The notes under the pieces were generated by a model. That model did no database searches, was not told where the DNA came from, and worked only from the letters and a program-made list of their open reading frames with translations. Shown piece after piece: positions 37,850 to 62,843 of a stretch of DNA of 64,000 bases. Position 1 is the stretch's first letter. Each line of letters starts with the position of its first letter. The stretch is from Ptychodera flava (Eukaryota; Hemichordata; Enteropneusta; Ptychoderidae), in NCBI RefSeq assembly GCF_041260155.1, contig NC_091945.1, positions 34,230,296 through 34,294,295 on the forward strand, given 5' to 3'. Made by a program: the position numbers and the translations under genes.

Positions 37850-39260
37850 AGCAAATGTTGGGTTGTCAGCTATTGTCCAAATAGACCACACAGATTGCTA
37901 ATAACACACAGATTGCTAATAACAGCAAAGGCTGGTGAAGTTCTATCAATGGCCATTGAAAGACGAAAGAAATGTCTTTGTATTGTCTTTACAACCGTGA
38001 TGGCGCTAATATTCCAGAATAAAGCAAATCAAATGAAGTAATCGTGGATATGGTTGATACAGCGGGAAGGAAATTCCACCGTTTACTGTTCTACGAAGAG
38101 AATGATGTAACTGATGAGACTTTATTTTCACTTACTATCACGATATTAGTTCGGACGTTGACTTTGTTTGTCTTTTTTTCATTGTATGTTTAGCAGTTTG
38201 TATACTCTATCGACTTTTACAGTTTGTTTTGTGTAGATAAGCTTAATTTAGACTTGTTATGATTGATTTTCTTCAGAAATGGACGCACAGTCAGACGAAA
38301 TTGGGGTATTATCAAATCAAGTATCCTGGAACTATGCCATAACTTTAAATACCAGGTCCTGGTATTTCGTGAGTATAAAGATGTCATGTTGATATATATT
38401 AGGTCACTAGGTCAGGTGACCAATCAAGCCCTACCTGCATGTGTCGAAATAAGAATACACACCCCGCAACGACACTTTGTCGTAAAATGTCATATAAACT
38501 TCGAAATTTTATTACTTTGACATGGTATAAAAGTTCGTAATCATTTACTAAACTTAGGCAAAGACCTGGTCAAGAGAGGACACGTAGGCCTAACGTAAGT
38601 AATCAGTAATGCATTATAAGAACTAGACAGATACCGAAAATTAAAAGAGATATCGCTTCTCGTTGTGTATTTATGTGGAAAATCCAACCTCATCTTCCCA
38701 GTTTCGCAGTTTGAACTAAACAACGAAAACACGTTCCATATGGAACTAATGCGTCACAGTTTTACAAACCAAAGTACCACACAAATGCAACACAGGAATG
38801 TAAATAGAGTAACAACAGTTCACCTCCAAAAACAGTTTAGACATAGGAAAGGTAAGTCTAAACAGTCTCGGTTGTTCTGCTTTGCGTTTTTAATGTTTTT
38901 CAAGTTGTGTATATCAGTGATTCTAGTATTCGGCAATGTGTTAAATTTCCAAGGTCACTACATAGTATTGATACGGAACAAAACAAACGACCGTTCCAAG
39001 GTACCCACCGACAGACCATGGGTAACAAACAATTCATGACGGGAAAAGTCTACTCTATTCATAATATTGACTACAAGACGCGACACAAAGTCGATGACTG
39101 TTTATATTACTGCATTTAATACAGAATTGGTGATCATTTTGATCAGGTAATTTTATTAGTCCCCGTGGACAAAGTCCAGGGGGTTATAGGTTGGCTCCGC
39201 CCGTCTGTTACTGGAAATGCCTTCACATCGGGTTTCTTTTCAGCTTAGCACAAGGACAAC
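37850..39260 (+). repeat. Module copy 2 upstream of the DED of gene B
   Basis: Close duplicate of 17489-19305. Possible small exons: 38279-38368 (MDAQSDEIGVLSNQV start) and about 38711-38850 (FELNNENTFHMELMRHSF, ending RHRK before GTAAGT). If the latter joins the exon starting at 40037, the frame stops after about eight codons, before the DED ATG. These exons may therefore be 5' UTR, a uORF or a separate short protein. Function unknown. Confidence 0.5.
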
Positions 39261-40093
39261 ATTCAATGACTTACATAAGCAGGTATAAGGTCTACACCAT
39301 GCTATCCAATATGGCCGCCAGGCAGCCATTTTCAGCAAATATTGTACAGATTGTAACGGTCTTGACTCACTAAATTAAATTTGAACTTCTTCTTCCAACG
39401 TGCAGACATAAAAATATAGTCTTATATTTCCCTATCGTTACAACAGAACCGATCGCAAGCGTTGCATCATGCATTCATGACATAACATTCTCATCGCTTA
39501 GCACTGCAAGCACGCTTGCGATTGTATGTGTACTCCTTTTTATATCCCCTTTACTTTCATGAGACGTAAATACACTGCACTGCGAACGGAAATCTGTAAT
39601 TATTTATTGTACACATTTCATCGCTTTCAGCAGTCCTAGATGACCAAATATAAGTCCCTGGGGTTAGTTAGTCTCCGCGGACAAAGATTGGGCGGTGTGC
39701 GTGCGTCTGTGCGTGCGCCGTCTTTTGCTCCGGCCAATTTCTTTGAAAGTTGGTACAAAGATAATACACTATGGCGTACACATGCATGTTAATTGGTTTT
39801 GTGAGATGTTTGAATTGTAAAATTATTTTGTTAGTTATTAAAGTAGATCATGCGCTGACCATCATTTTCTTACATCACAGTTGCTTACTGTAGGACTCGC
39901 AAAAGCGATCTCAGAAAAAAAATTCGCCGACAGATTTTCATTGCACACTATATTAAGATTCTTACGAAGAGTTTTGAATATAGCACACTAAATTGCATTG
40001 CCGAGTAAAACATTTGGTTTTAACTCTATTTTCAGATTTCTACGGTGACTTCGACTAATCACTCACTACCTTTACATCCAGCTATTCGTAGAC

Positions 40094-52564
<12,471 letters not shown>

Positions 52565-52646
52565 TGTATTATAAAGCAAGTCATTGCATACTGCTACTGT
52601 GCATTTGCAAGGATAGAACTCTTCTAACGGGCATGGGCAACATTAA

Positions 52647-52952
52647 GGTATTACGAGTGTCGAATATGCAAAATTTAAACATTTGCTCAAATTTTCCCAA
52701 TGGAAAAAGTTTCAACCATTGTCTTTCAAAGTCAAGAATAAACTACGGGGACCTCGGTACAAATTGTGCTCCAATAAGAACTATCTACCAATACTTGAAA
52801 ATCAAAATGACCGTCATCCATATTTTATACCTATGGGGCAAAATTCAATTTTTGTAAAAAGTGGACGGTGAAGGCACCAAGCGGTTGACCAGAAATGTAT
52901 CGTAAAAATTCAAGAGTGTGAATACCTGTCCCCGTGGCGCATGCCACCTAAA
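52647..52952. mobile_element. MITE family 1, copy downstream of gene B
   Basis: Left TTAA at 52643-52646 then GGTATTACGAGTGTCGAA; right end GTGGCGCATGCCACCTAA with a mutated terminus. The interior matches the copies at 7.2 and 44.4 kb. It follows the gene B stop codon by about 80 bp, paralleling the copy after gene A. Confidence 0.7.
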
Positions 52953-53708
52953 CAGGGGAGATTTAGGGCTATTTAGGGTCATTGTCTTTTGAATTTGAGA
53001 GCGCCATTTTATTTCATGATTTTCATTCCATTTGCATGAATCAATGAGAGATCGCCACTCTTTATGAAACCATTTTCAAATTAAAAAAGGAGGAAATTAG
53101 TTTGAGTTTCAAAAGTTCAGAATTATGAGACAAATAAACATCTTTTTATAAACATAAAAAAGCAAGCAAGCTCTTTTAAGTGGAAGTAAAGCTGTGAAAT
53201 AAACACCATAATGTTTACACAACAAATTGACGATTTTGACTTTAAATTACATTCATCTGTTGACAGGTCAAAAATCAGTAGTTCAATTATATATCTTGTC
53301 AATTCATAGAATGGAAATCCTGCAAAGAAACAAAAAAAATGCCGATAAAACTAAATAACTACTTACTCGATCATAGCAGGTCATATGCAAGCAAGGGGGT
53401 CGGGGTTCAGCGTTTTCATGGAACAAGTTTTTTAAAAGCGCTGGCCCACTTTTGTTAATGCTGCCCTTGCACTTGACAAATGCAAAATGTTTTGCTGCCA
53501 TAGTCTAACGACATTTAGTGTTACAGGAACGCTGAAAGACAACTGTACAAATCAAGCTCAAATCCTTCACTCGTTTTCTTCAATTGTCAATTGTTTGCAT
53601 TATCTAGTTTTTGTTCATTTTAAATGTTATTTCATTTTCGATCAGTATTTTAGGTAATGAAGTGTTTCAAAAATGCTTCCATGATATGTCTACAAATCAC
53701 ACCAATAT

Positions 53709-54391
53709 TAAGGTTCCAAGACAAGCAATTGACCTTTTTAATCTAACAATTCTCTGGTGATTAACAAGCTCAGATTCCCCCTAAATTATACATTTTCCGA
53801 AAGCCTAGATATAGGGAAACAATTTGGTAACCACAGTGTCACCATTGTTTACATAACTATCACATGACAGGTTATTTCCATAAACTTTCAAAAAATCGGT
53901 TTTCCCTATGTTTTGTCTCAATACTTCAGAATATCTGACTCAAACTTGCTGGAATACATGCTGTCACAATGCTCTTCTAAAGTGTGTCTCAGATTTTTTA
54001 TATCTTGCTTAGTTTTTTTTAGCACAATTTGAAAGAAAGTAACTAGCGTTAAATTCGCTGCTCTGAAAGTTTTTCTGGCATAAAGATTGTTCATAAGGGT
54101 TCAAAAAAATTCTGAGACATTAAAGATCCCTTAGACAGCTTGCACTCACACAAATTTCAGCCATATATCTGAAAGCATTGCAACGAAACATATGGAAAAC
54201 CGATTTTTGAAAGGTTATGCAAATTACCTATCACGTGATAGTTATGTAAACAATGGTGACACTATGGTAACAAAAATGTTTCCCTATATCTAGGCTTTTG
54301 GAAAATATATAGTTTATGGGGGTTCTGAGCTTATTAACCAATATAGAATCGTTAGGTTTGAGAGGTCGATTTCTTGTCTTGGAACCTTAAA
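53709..54391. mobile_element. Long inverted-repeat (fold-back) element
   Basis: Arms of about 215 bp: the left starts TTAAGGTTCCAAGACAAG; the right ends CTTGTCTTGGAACCTTAA. Both arms share the TAGATATAGGGAAACA and GTTTACATAACTATCACATG segments. Arms are diverged, so it is not a recent insertion. No transposase in the centre. Confidence 0.8.
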
Positions 54392-54929
54392 TTGATAATA
54401 TTTTTCTCATTTCCTATATATCAGTAGAATAATGGAAGATTACCATCCGGTGACGAATACACTAAACAACTGAACAATGACTTGATTCTGAAATCATGGA
54501 GATGACTTGTTGCAGTTAAGAATTTAAATCAAGTGGGCGTCAAAGCAAAGCTTAGATTAATTATATGATATATACATATCGAGCCAAATATGAGTTGCAC
54601 TGTCATTAACTTGACTTATTATGTGCCTCGATGTGAGAGCAAATCATTGCATTGATTTGAATAGGAACATCCGGGGACTTAGCGGGCCGTTTAACGATGT
54701 TCTAACCATTTTCCATTGTTACCTGGTCCAGAGAAGCCCTTCGACGTTTTCGACATCAAATTAGACGCTTAAAGCTAAATGTAAAATATCCATGGGCGCA
54801 CTGCTATTTGGACTTTCGTTCAAATCTGTTTGATGCTGGTCGATAATGGTAATTTTCTTTGAAAATGCCCTGCGCGTAACTATATGTCATATAACATAAA
54901 CTTTGAAGAGGCATGTAATGAAAAATATT

Positions 54930-55043
54930 ATTGCCTGAATACATGCCTTTATGTGCCCTCGCAGCAGGGGACAATTTGCCCTCCAGGCGTCGGGCAAATT
55001 GCCACCTGCTCTCGGGCACATAAATCCGTGTATTCAGGCAATG
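54930..55043. repeat. Fold-back hairpin, about 52-bp arms
   Basis: ATTGCCTGAATACATGCCTTT pairs with the 3' arm ending TATTCAGGCAAT; the centre is GGGCAAATTGCC-like. Strong cruciform potential. Confidence 0.8.
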
Positions 55044-55306
55044 ATATATAATATGATTTGGACGTACAATTCTATCATGTAGGTGGTGTCAAACTTTGAT
55101 AAATAATATTTGTTTTGGTGGCGACATTTTGAAACAAACTCAGAGCGTTTGTTTAACAGTGTAGATTTGTCAGCATTAATAATGTGCTGCTTTTCTAATA
55201 TACAAAGATTGCATGTCTTTGTCAATAATTGTCCGCGAAATGTCAAAGACTTGGTCCTTACTTTTAAGTTCCATGCAAACTTAACAACTCTGTTCGGTTT
55301 TTGCAT
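55034..55306 (-). mobile_element. Retroelement C-terminal fragment (possibly Penelope/GIY-YIG type)
   Basis: The minus strand reads KTCNLCILEKQHII, then LLNKRSEFVSKCRHQNKYYL, resembling the conserved C(N/D)LCLxEK...LNKRxELxSxCRHxNK tail of some animal retroelements with GIY-YIG endonuclease. Only this tail is seen. The assignment comes from memory of the motif. Confidence 0.5.
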
Positions 55307-55457
55307 TTCTCGTTACGCGCATATGGAACGATTGCATGAGGTTAGTGAAGCGTGTCTTGAAGCTGTTATCTTAAAGCCTATGAAACCTTCTCCATGTTAT
55401 TATCCGTTGATACTTTGGCCTTGTAAACCCCGCCTTCGACTTGACAGTATACCCTTA

Positions 55458-55666
55458 ATACGATTGGAACTAATTTGGAATAATTGGATTTTTACATTTT
55501 TCAAATTTCTCAAAAGTGTTAGGTCTAGAATAGCTGAATGTTGCAATATTGCAAATTACTCATAAAAACAATGTGTAATGTGAAAAGAAAAGCAGATGTG
55601 ATTGCATTTACAGATTAAATCGGCATTACTTTACCATTCAATTATCCAAATCAGTTCCGATTGTGT
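55458..55666. mobile_element. MITE family 2, copy 4
   Basis: Ends ACGATTGGAACTAATTTGG and its reverse complement AAATCAGTTCCGATTGTGT, about 209 bp. More diverged than copies 1 and 3. Confidence 0.75.
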
Positions 55667-55997
55667 TCCTTCAAGGGTATGCGGATTTGACCCTGCAATT
55701 AAGATCACTGGCTAATCCTTACACTGATCTCCAGTGATTATTATTACCTTCTTATTATGCGATTCGATTATACTTGCCATATTCTTCATACAGTCATAAA
55801 TCACTTCAAGTTTAAATTTTTCCTCTTGACGATCTTCTGCAATCTTAGTATTGCAGGCTGCATGAAATTAAATAACATATTTCATTACTTTGTACTTGAA
55901 GTAATTTGTGGTATTATTTATAACGCTCTGCTTCAGCATCGAGCAATGTAATTTCCCACGAAGACATCTGTATACTTTCATGCATTCTCTACGAGGA

Positions 55998-56365
55998 TTT
56001 TATTACATATTGGGTTAACCCAATTTGTAATAAATTCTCCCATAAAGAATAAATTGACGTTTTAAGAAACATTAGGTTCACCCTATATGTAATAAACTCT
56101 CTATAGAGAATGCATGGAAATTTTATTACATATTGGCTTAACCCAATATGTAATAAAGTCCCATTAGAGAATAAACATGAGTTTTATTACATATTTGGTT
56201 AACCCATAATGTAATAACATATCCATGCATTGTATATGGACAGTTTCTTTATATTGGCGTATACCCAATATGTAATAAAGTCCCAATAGAGAATGCATTC
56301 ACGTTTTATTACACATTGGGTTAACCCTATATGCAATAAACTGTCCATAGATAATGCGTGACAAT
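55998..56365. repeat. Palindrome-bearing tandem satellite, 61-bp unit, six copies
   Basis: Units begin near 55998, 56060, 56121, 56182, 56243 and 56304. Each carries TTATTACATATTGGGTTAAC joined to its reverse complement as a 34-bp palindrome, then a spacer with AGAGAATGCAT. Shorter half-units continue to about 56510, and isolated ones occur near 57292-57355. Confidence 0.88.
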
Positions 56366-56519
56366 TACATGTATAAGGTTAGTATTTTGTATTAGGTTGC
56401 ATGTTATTACATATTGGGTTAGTGTTATATATTGGATTAAGTTTTATTACATATTGGATTGGTGTTACATATTGAGTTGACTTTTATTACATATTGAGTT
56501 GGTACTATACTGTTGGTCA

Positions 56520-58080
56520 CTATTACCTGTTTTCAAATTTAATTTATCACAACAATTCGGCGCAATACGTTTTGACAAATATGTAATCTTTAACAAAAAC
56601 TTATCACCATAATGTGTCTATCACTAGGTATTATTTGACGATGTGTTTCCACTAGTTCAATTAGGTGTATGCTGGAACATTTTAGTTTTTCATATAGCAG
56701 AAGATACCCAAACAAACATCAATTTCTCTTCATAAGTTCGTTAAATTTCTTAATCGAAATTCTGTTTGGTGATCGTTAACGTTACAGTTACAGGTTAAAT
56801 TTTATATCTACGCATTTCCATACAGTGAACTAAGTGATCAACAGCAGTATTCGTTAGGTGTGAAAACAGAGTTAGGTAGCAGAGTGTACGATTGTTGTAC
56901 TTTATTCATTCTTCCATCATTTAGTTAATCAAACGTAACATTCGTTAAAACTGCCTTTCCTTTTATTAAAGGTCTGGTTGTTTTGGGGTTGCTAAGGAAA
57001 TGACAACAGTGTTGATGAATATCTACATTTTATTTTGTGTATTTACTGAACAAGTTTTTTCTCAGGATCATTTGAATTTAATTTTTGCCGAGGGTGTGCT
57101 AATGATTGAAGAACATGCTTAATATTCGACAAGTTTGCTGATCAATAGGATTATCGCCACCTTGACTCTCAACAAAACCTTTGAAAACTTGATAAATTTT
57201 AGAAATGCTGCGGGTCGCGAAGAGGCGTGTTCATGGTTGCTATGCATATTTTTGTCTGATCTAGGTGAGTATATATCCCAAGTTTAGTTATAATACATAT
57301 AGGGTTAAGTGTTATTACATATGGGGTAGTATTACATATTAGGTTAATATTTTACTAATAAGTTATTTGGTTAGGGCGATCAGCCGTCACGTTGGTGATC
57401 GGCAAAACAAATCAATGAAGGCGATTAGGGAGAGCAATCAACAGATATAGACTGTTTTCTTTGAAAATAATGTACAGAGATAGCTAGGGTAAAGTAATAG
57501 GCACACACTAGACACAGGTAAGGCTTTTATATGATGAAAAAAAAGTTTAATACATGACATTTATTGATCATATTCATAATTTTTAGACGAATATCAATTG
57601 CAATACCCTGTGATTTCTGTTGCAATGGGGCAATTTTGAAGTTTGGAGAAGCTGCATTAGCCAAGTATGGACTCATTGTGCAATATTCAACCATTTTCCT
57701 GTAAGCTGTCAGTGCGTTCTGTTCGAGTTGTGAATGTTAACTTTTGCCTTAAAGGCTCTAGCGCATCTAGCGTCGGCAAATACGCTAGAGGGTAAACGTT
57801 CGGAAACGTCAACGGTTTACGGAAAAATGGTTGAAAATACATATTGTTACAGTCAAGGTAGTCGTCAGGAACGAGAGTTTAGTCGCCGGTAGTCGTTGAT
57901 AAAGCAAGTACAGGTTGATATATTCAAGGACTGACACGTTTCATTATTATGTTCTTGTAGCTAAATCAGCGACACCGATCGGTGTGTAATAAACTTCAAA
58001 ACCAGCCTATGGATTGGCTTGGTTCTGTGGCGATGACTCCAGACCCGAGCGCGATCGATATGCCACAGTACAGCAGTCGA
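56520..58080. other. Gene-free interval
   Basis: AT-rich; a few isolated TTACATATNGGGTTA half-units near 57.3 kb and otherwise nothing recognisable. Confidence 0.5.
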
Positions 58081-58082
58081 GT

Positions 58083-58645
58083 TGTAAATTGTATACAGAA
58101 TAGAAAGACGGAAGTCTGGAGAAATGTTGAATCGATTCAGAATAGAACTTTGACAAGTAAATTTGAAGGCAGATTGAATAGAATGTTAGTTGTAAAATCA
58201 AATTCAGAATAAAAATGTTAAGTTGTAAAATTGAATTCAGAATGGATGCTGAGTTGTAAAATTGAATTCAAAATAGAATATTAAGTTGCAAATTAATCAG
58301 AATAGAATGTTGAGTTAAAAATTGAATTCAGAATAGAATTTTGAAGTTACAAATTTAATTCACAATAGAATGTTGAGTTGCAAAATTGAATTTAGAATAT
58401 AATTTTGAGTTGTAAAATTGAATTTAGAACAGGACGCTGAGTTGTAAATTGATTCAGAATAGAATGTTGAGTTTGAAATTGAATTCAGAATAGAAATTTT
58501 AAGTTACAAATTTTAATTCAGAATAGAATGTTGAGTTGTAAAATGGAATTCAGAATAAAATGTTGAGTTGTAAAGATTAATTCAGAATTGCAAAATTGAA
58601 TTCAGAATAGAGTGTTTAAGTGTGCAATTGAATTTAGAATAGTGA
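58083..58645. repeat. Minisatellite, about 32-bp unit
   Basis: About 16 imperfect copies of a unit containing AATTCAGAATAGAATGTTGA and GTTGTAAAATTG. Open frames across it reflect the repeat. Confidence 0.9.
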
Positions 58646-58649
58646 AATA

Positions 58650-60525
58650 GAAAGTAAGTAATTTAGCTTGATTGTACACCTTAGAATTTGAGCGCCGACT
58701 TTACCTTTAATCTGCCTGACATGTCCAGAACGTGGCCTTCAAATGCAATCAGTGTATACTAATACTTCCAACTCCAAGTCAAAGTCATTATAGAGGGCGC
58801 TCTAGAAAGACAATTGACAGGCATGATAGATGTGATGATATATATGTCGTGTTTGAATATTTTTTTTGTCAAGAAGTTCCTGTACAAAACTTTAAACTTT
58901 ATCGCACTATTACTGTCATGAAGTTAAATGTTAGGTTTAAGTTGATACATAATTATAACTTGAAATATTGTGAAATACGTGTTGTACCATTTTTATTTTG
59001 CACTTATCTCTTTTACAGAGTATGTTCTTGAATCATTGTACACCACATATACACTGCAAATTCTTCTCGCTTGTTGCTGGTAAGCTAAATTCAAGCCAAA
59101 TTCACTCCGGTTTATTTGTCGATAAACGGATTGCTTCACTTTCCCCCAAATCGGCTTGCTTTAGCGTATTGAATAGACCGGCAAGCTGACAGACCACAAT
59201 GAGTGTAAGACTTGGTTTTCAGGCAATCCACTCTATGTAAATGAAGCTACTTAAATGTCACTACATGAATCCAAAAAAGATCGAATTCAAACCAAATTCA
59301 GAATACTTGGGCTTATAGGCAAGCCATCAATGACAATTCGGTGGCAATTATTCAAACCCATTTTAAATCACGTCGGTCCCTGGTAATCTACTTTTTTGTT
59401 AGACTGTCATGATGTAGTTTGCTTGCAAGTCACCAATAATTAACTTGTTGCCTGTATGCAAGCTGGAGAGAGAAGTTGCTAAAGCTTAGGCCGAGCTGGG
59501 TAGGATATGGTGTGAGATATGAGGGTTGGCGTCGAGAAAATTGGGACTGGTGACGCCTTTATTGTCTCTTGCCCCCTCAGAGTCTATTTAAAATAACTTA
59601 GTCTCGTGCATATACCTGGTACACTATATGGTTATAAATTGCAAAGTCCTGTAACAAACAGTAAACAAATTCCAATTTAATGGTAATTTATTCGGTGAAA
59701 AGGAAACCGATGTGATGGTAACATGTCAAAGAGATCACACGAAGAAATGTGTTTGTGTTATTATGATTATTATTGACAAAACATTTCAGAATTTGTAATT
59801 TCCTGTAATGTTTCGAATTATAATACATTAAATAATCCAAAGTCAAGAGAATATTTGAGTCATTGGAAATACTGTGTACTGCACCTTTCCCTTTTACATG
59901 TCATCTTATCATCTTCTCCACCTGGCGTAAGTCAGTAAAAAGCTGTATTGGGCCAAATTTATACATACTTACACCTACTTTGCATGGTATGTTCAGGGGT
60001 TTCATTAAGAGCTGGCAGCCAGCGAAATTGACCGGTTACTCTCACGATTTCGCCGGCCACTTTTTTTTGAAACTAATTTTGACTCTCTCATTGCTAAAAT
60101 ATGTTACCTTCTGAAACGATTACGCTCAAGTATCACAAGCTGTGTAATAAACTATTCAAGGCTTTTATGTGAAACAGAGTTTAGTAGATGAGCGACTACT
60201 ACGATCGCCGTGTAGCACAGTATATAGCTCTATACTGCGGAGGAATGTCCAATTCCCCTGTCAAGATGAAACACGCCACTGTATAATATCATCTACAATA
60301 TCAAATTTATATCATTAATAATAGTGAATTATTATAGATTATCTCAGAAAGCATATAGGTTCTTAACATACCGATTTTCATAGCGTATTGTCAACTTCTT
60401 TCAAGACTATTTTTCTTTGTTCAAAATATAGTCATTATTACCACATTTTATCATTTTTGATTATGAAATATCATATTTAATCTCCAAGCAAAATGGCTTT
60501 TATGATATGAACACAAATTGTCCTT
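58650..60525. other. Gene-free interval
   Basis: No protein family, RNA gene or clear repeat recognised on either strand. Confidence 0.45.
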
Positions 60526-60528
60526 GAG

Positions 60529-60776
60529 CACTGCTGACAATACTTTCTAAAATATTAGAATTTCAAGTGACTGTAAGCTGTGAAAAGTGAATTTTTGGCT
60601 CATTTTTCAGGGCTTTCGGCCTTCGGCCGGGAGGGGGAACACCTCCTGGAACACTGTTGACAATACTTTCTGAAAACACTTGACTTTCAAGTGACTGTGA
60701 GCTTTAAAAAGTGAATATTTAGCTGATTTTCCTGGGCTTCCGGCCTTCGGCCAGGCGGGAAACACCTCCCTCCCAG
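60529..60776. repeat. Tandem duplication of a 120-bp unit
   Basis: Two units share CAATACTTTCT, TTTCAAGTGACTGT and a GC-rich CCGGCCTTCGGCC hairpin followed by AACACCTCC. Confidence 0.85.
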
Positions 60777-60989
60777 ACCCTTTCCCCCACAAAGGCTTTG
60801 TGGTCGGGGCACCTGCAAGCCGCCTACTTTTTTATTTTGGCCCCCTACTTCAAAACTACGCAGAAGTATTGCGATCCTTTTGGGAAAAACTCTTTCTTAC
60901 TGAACCATCCAACATATTACATCATAGGCCTACATGCGACAAGTTTTGAGTACGTTCTTATGCATGGCTACGGATGAGGTGTGTTACAA

Positions 60990-61172
60990 AACACATATTG
61001 ACTGGCATGAGGGCAACAGCATACGTCTTTAACCCCCGAGCCTGTGAGTCACCCCCAAAACAAGAGTTTCCCTCGGCCACCGGCCTCGGGAAACAGTCTG
61101 TTTTTGGGGTGACTCACAGTCCCTCGCGTACAGACGTATGCTGTTGCCCTCATGGCCAGTCAATATGTGTAT
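60990..61172. repeat. Large near-perfect fold-back
   Basis: Arms 60990-61077 and 61084-61172 are about 88 bp, containing GACTGGCATGAGGGCAACAG and its complement. The right end abuts the start of module copy 3. Confidence 0.88.
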
Positions 61173-62240
61173 ACTGATAACAGCATAGGCCGGTGAAGTT
61201 CTTATCAATGGCCACTGAAAGACGAAAAACATGTCTTGTTATTGTCTTTACAACTGTGATGGCGCCAACATTCCCGAATAAAGCAATCAAATGATGTAAT
61301 AGTGCATACGGTTGATACAACGGAAATCAAACTCCACAGTCTACTAGTCTACGAAGAGACTTTACCGATGTGTCTTTATTTTAAATTATTATCACGATAT
61401 CGGTTCGGACGTTGACTTTGTTTGTCTATTGTTGGTTTTTCATTGTATTTTTAGTAGTTGGTATACCCTATCAAAGTTTCTTTTGTGTGGATAAGCTTAT
61501 ACTTTTTAGTAATTGAGCTCCTACAGAAATGACACACAGTCCGACGAAATTGGCTGTATTATCAAATCAAGTTCTCTGGAACTATGCTATTGCAGTTCGT
61601 GAGTATAACGATGTCATGTTGATATATATTAGGTCACTATGAGTTTGATATCTATTTTAATGTTAGTAATTAATCTCTACTCCCTATATAAATTAAATGT
61701 TTTAATTTAATTTGTAAATGCAATTTGCTCTTGTAACAATAGAGAAGGTACTGCTCTACAACGGTCACAATCTCGCAGCGAACAAGTCCAAGCAGGCCAA
61801 GCAGGCCGCACGTGTAAAGATCAGGATAGTATGTTACACAGAATAAACACCCTGCAACGACACTGTATTGTAAATGTCATATCTATTTTATTTTTATTAT
61901 ACGGTATAAAAGTTTTAATCATTTACTAAGGCCTAGGCATAAACCCGGTCAAGCGAGGACACGTGGGCCCGTGGTCAGTATGCATACTAACTCGATAGAT
62001 ATCAAATTAGAAGGGATATTGCTTCACATGGTGTATGTGGCAAATTCAACCTCATCTTTCCTGTTTCGCAGTTTGAACAAAACAACGAAAACGCGTTTAT
62101 GTAAAACTAATGTGTCACAGTTTGAGTAACCGCGGTTCACCTCCAAAACAATTTGGACATAAGAAAGGTAAGTCAATCAGTTGTTCAGCTTTGCAGTACT
62201 TTGCAATATTTTTCAAGTTGTGTGTAAATAGGCTGTAAAG
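61171..62240 (+). repeat. Module copy 3 upstream of gene C DED exons
   Basis: Diverged paralogue of 17489-19305 and 37850-39260, lacking the LINE fragment. Possible exons: 61529-61598 (MTHSPTKLAVLSNQV) and 61743-61834 (QKVLLYNGHNLAANKSKQAK, donor GTATGT). The third exon equivalent near 62080 has an early in-frame stop. Copies 1 and 2 have lost most of the second exon, so no copy has all three intact. Confidence 0.5.
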
Positions 62241-62843
62241 CACAGTCGTGTGCAGGCGCTCCTTAACCTCCGCCCGTATGCTTTACAGTCTAGTACGCCA
62301 TATGCGATTGGAAATCTGTAATGATTTATTCAAGACATTTCATCGCTTTCAGCAGTCCGAGATGACCAAATATCACTCCCTGCGGTTAGTTAGTCTCCGC
62401 GGACAAAGATTAGGCGGTGTGCGTACATCTGTGAGTGCGTTGTCTTTGCGTCCATTTTCTCAGAAATGCTCCGGCAGAATTAGTTCGAAACTTGGTACAA
62501 GGATAATAACCATGGCGTATTATGCACGTCGATTGGTTGTGTGACATGTTTTTTTGAAAATAATTATATGAATAGATGATGTGGCTGGCATTGTTTTCTT
62601 TCACCACAATTGTTTACAATGACAGGAACAAATATACATTCTTAGAAAAGTTTTCGCAGATAGATTTTCATTGCATTGCTTCTCATGAAGAATTTTATAT
62701 TAAGCTTCTCACGAAGAGTTTTTATCGTTCTATTCTACATTTCATAGCCGAGTAATAAAATATTTTGTTTTGAACTCGATTTCAGATTTCTACGGTGACT
62801 TTGAGTAATCGGCCGCCACCTTTTCAGCAAGCTATTCGTCGTT

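Larger units (their letters stand above)
52565..55950. other. Gene-free interval downstream of gene B
   Basis: It contains the family-1 MITE at 52647-52952, the long inverted repeat at 53709-54391, the fold-back at 54930-55043, a retroelement fragment at 55034-55306 and a family-2 MITE at 55458-55666. No host gene is recognised. Confidence 0.55.

Noticed and set aside
55110..55565. 151-codon open frame on the plus strand
   Set aside because: It overlaps the retroelement-like frame on the other strand and runs into MITE family 2; no recognised motif or splice support.
55998..56365. CRISPR array
   Set aside because: Regular repeats, but the spacers are also conserved between units and the context is a eukaryotic genome; this is a satellite.
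60001..60090. Possible gene start near the GC-rich hairpins
   Set aside because: Only short frames without conserved residues; the GC-rich parts belong to tandem and fold-back repeats.
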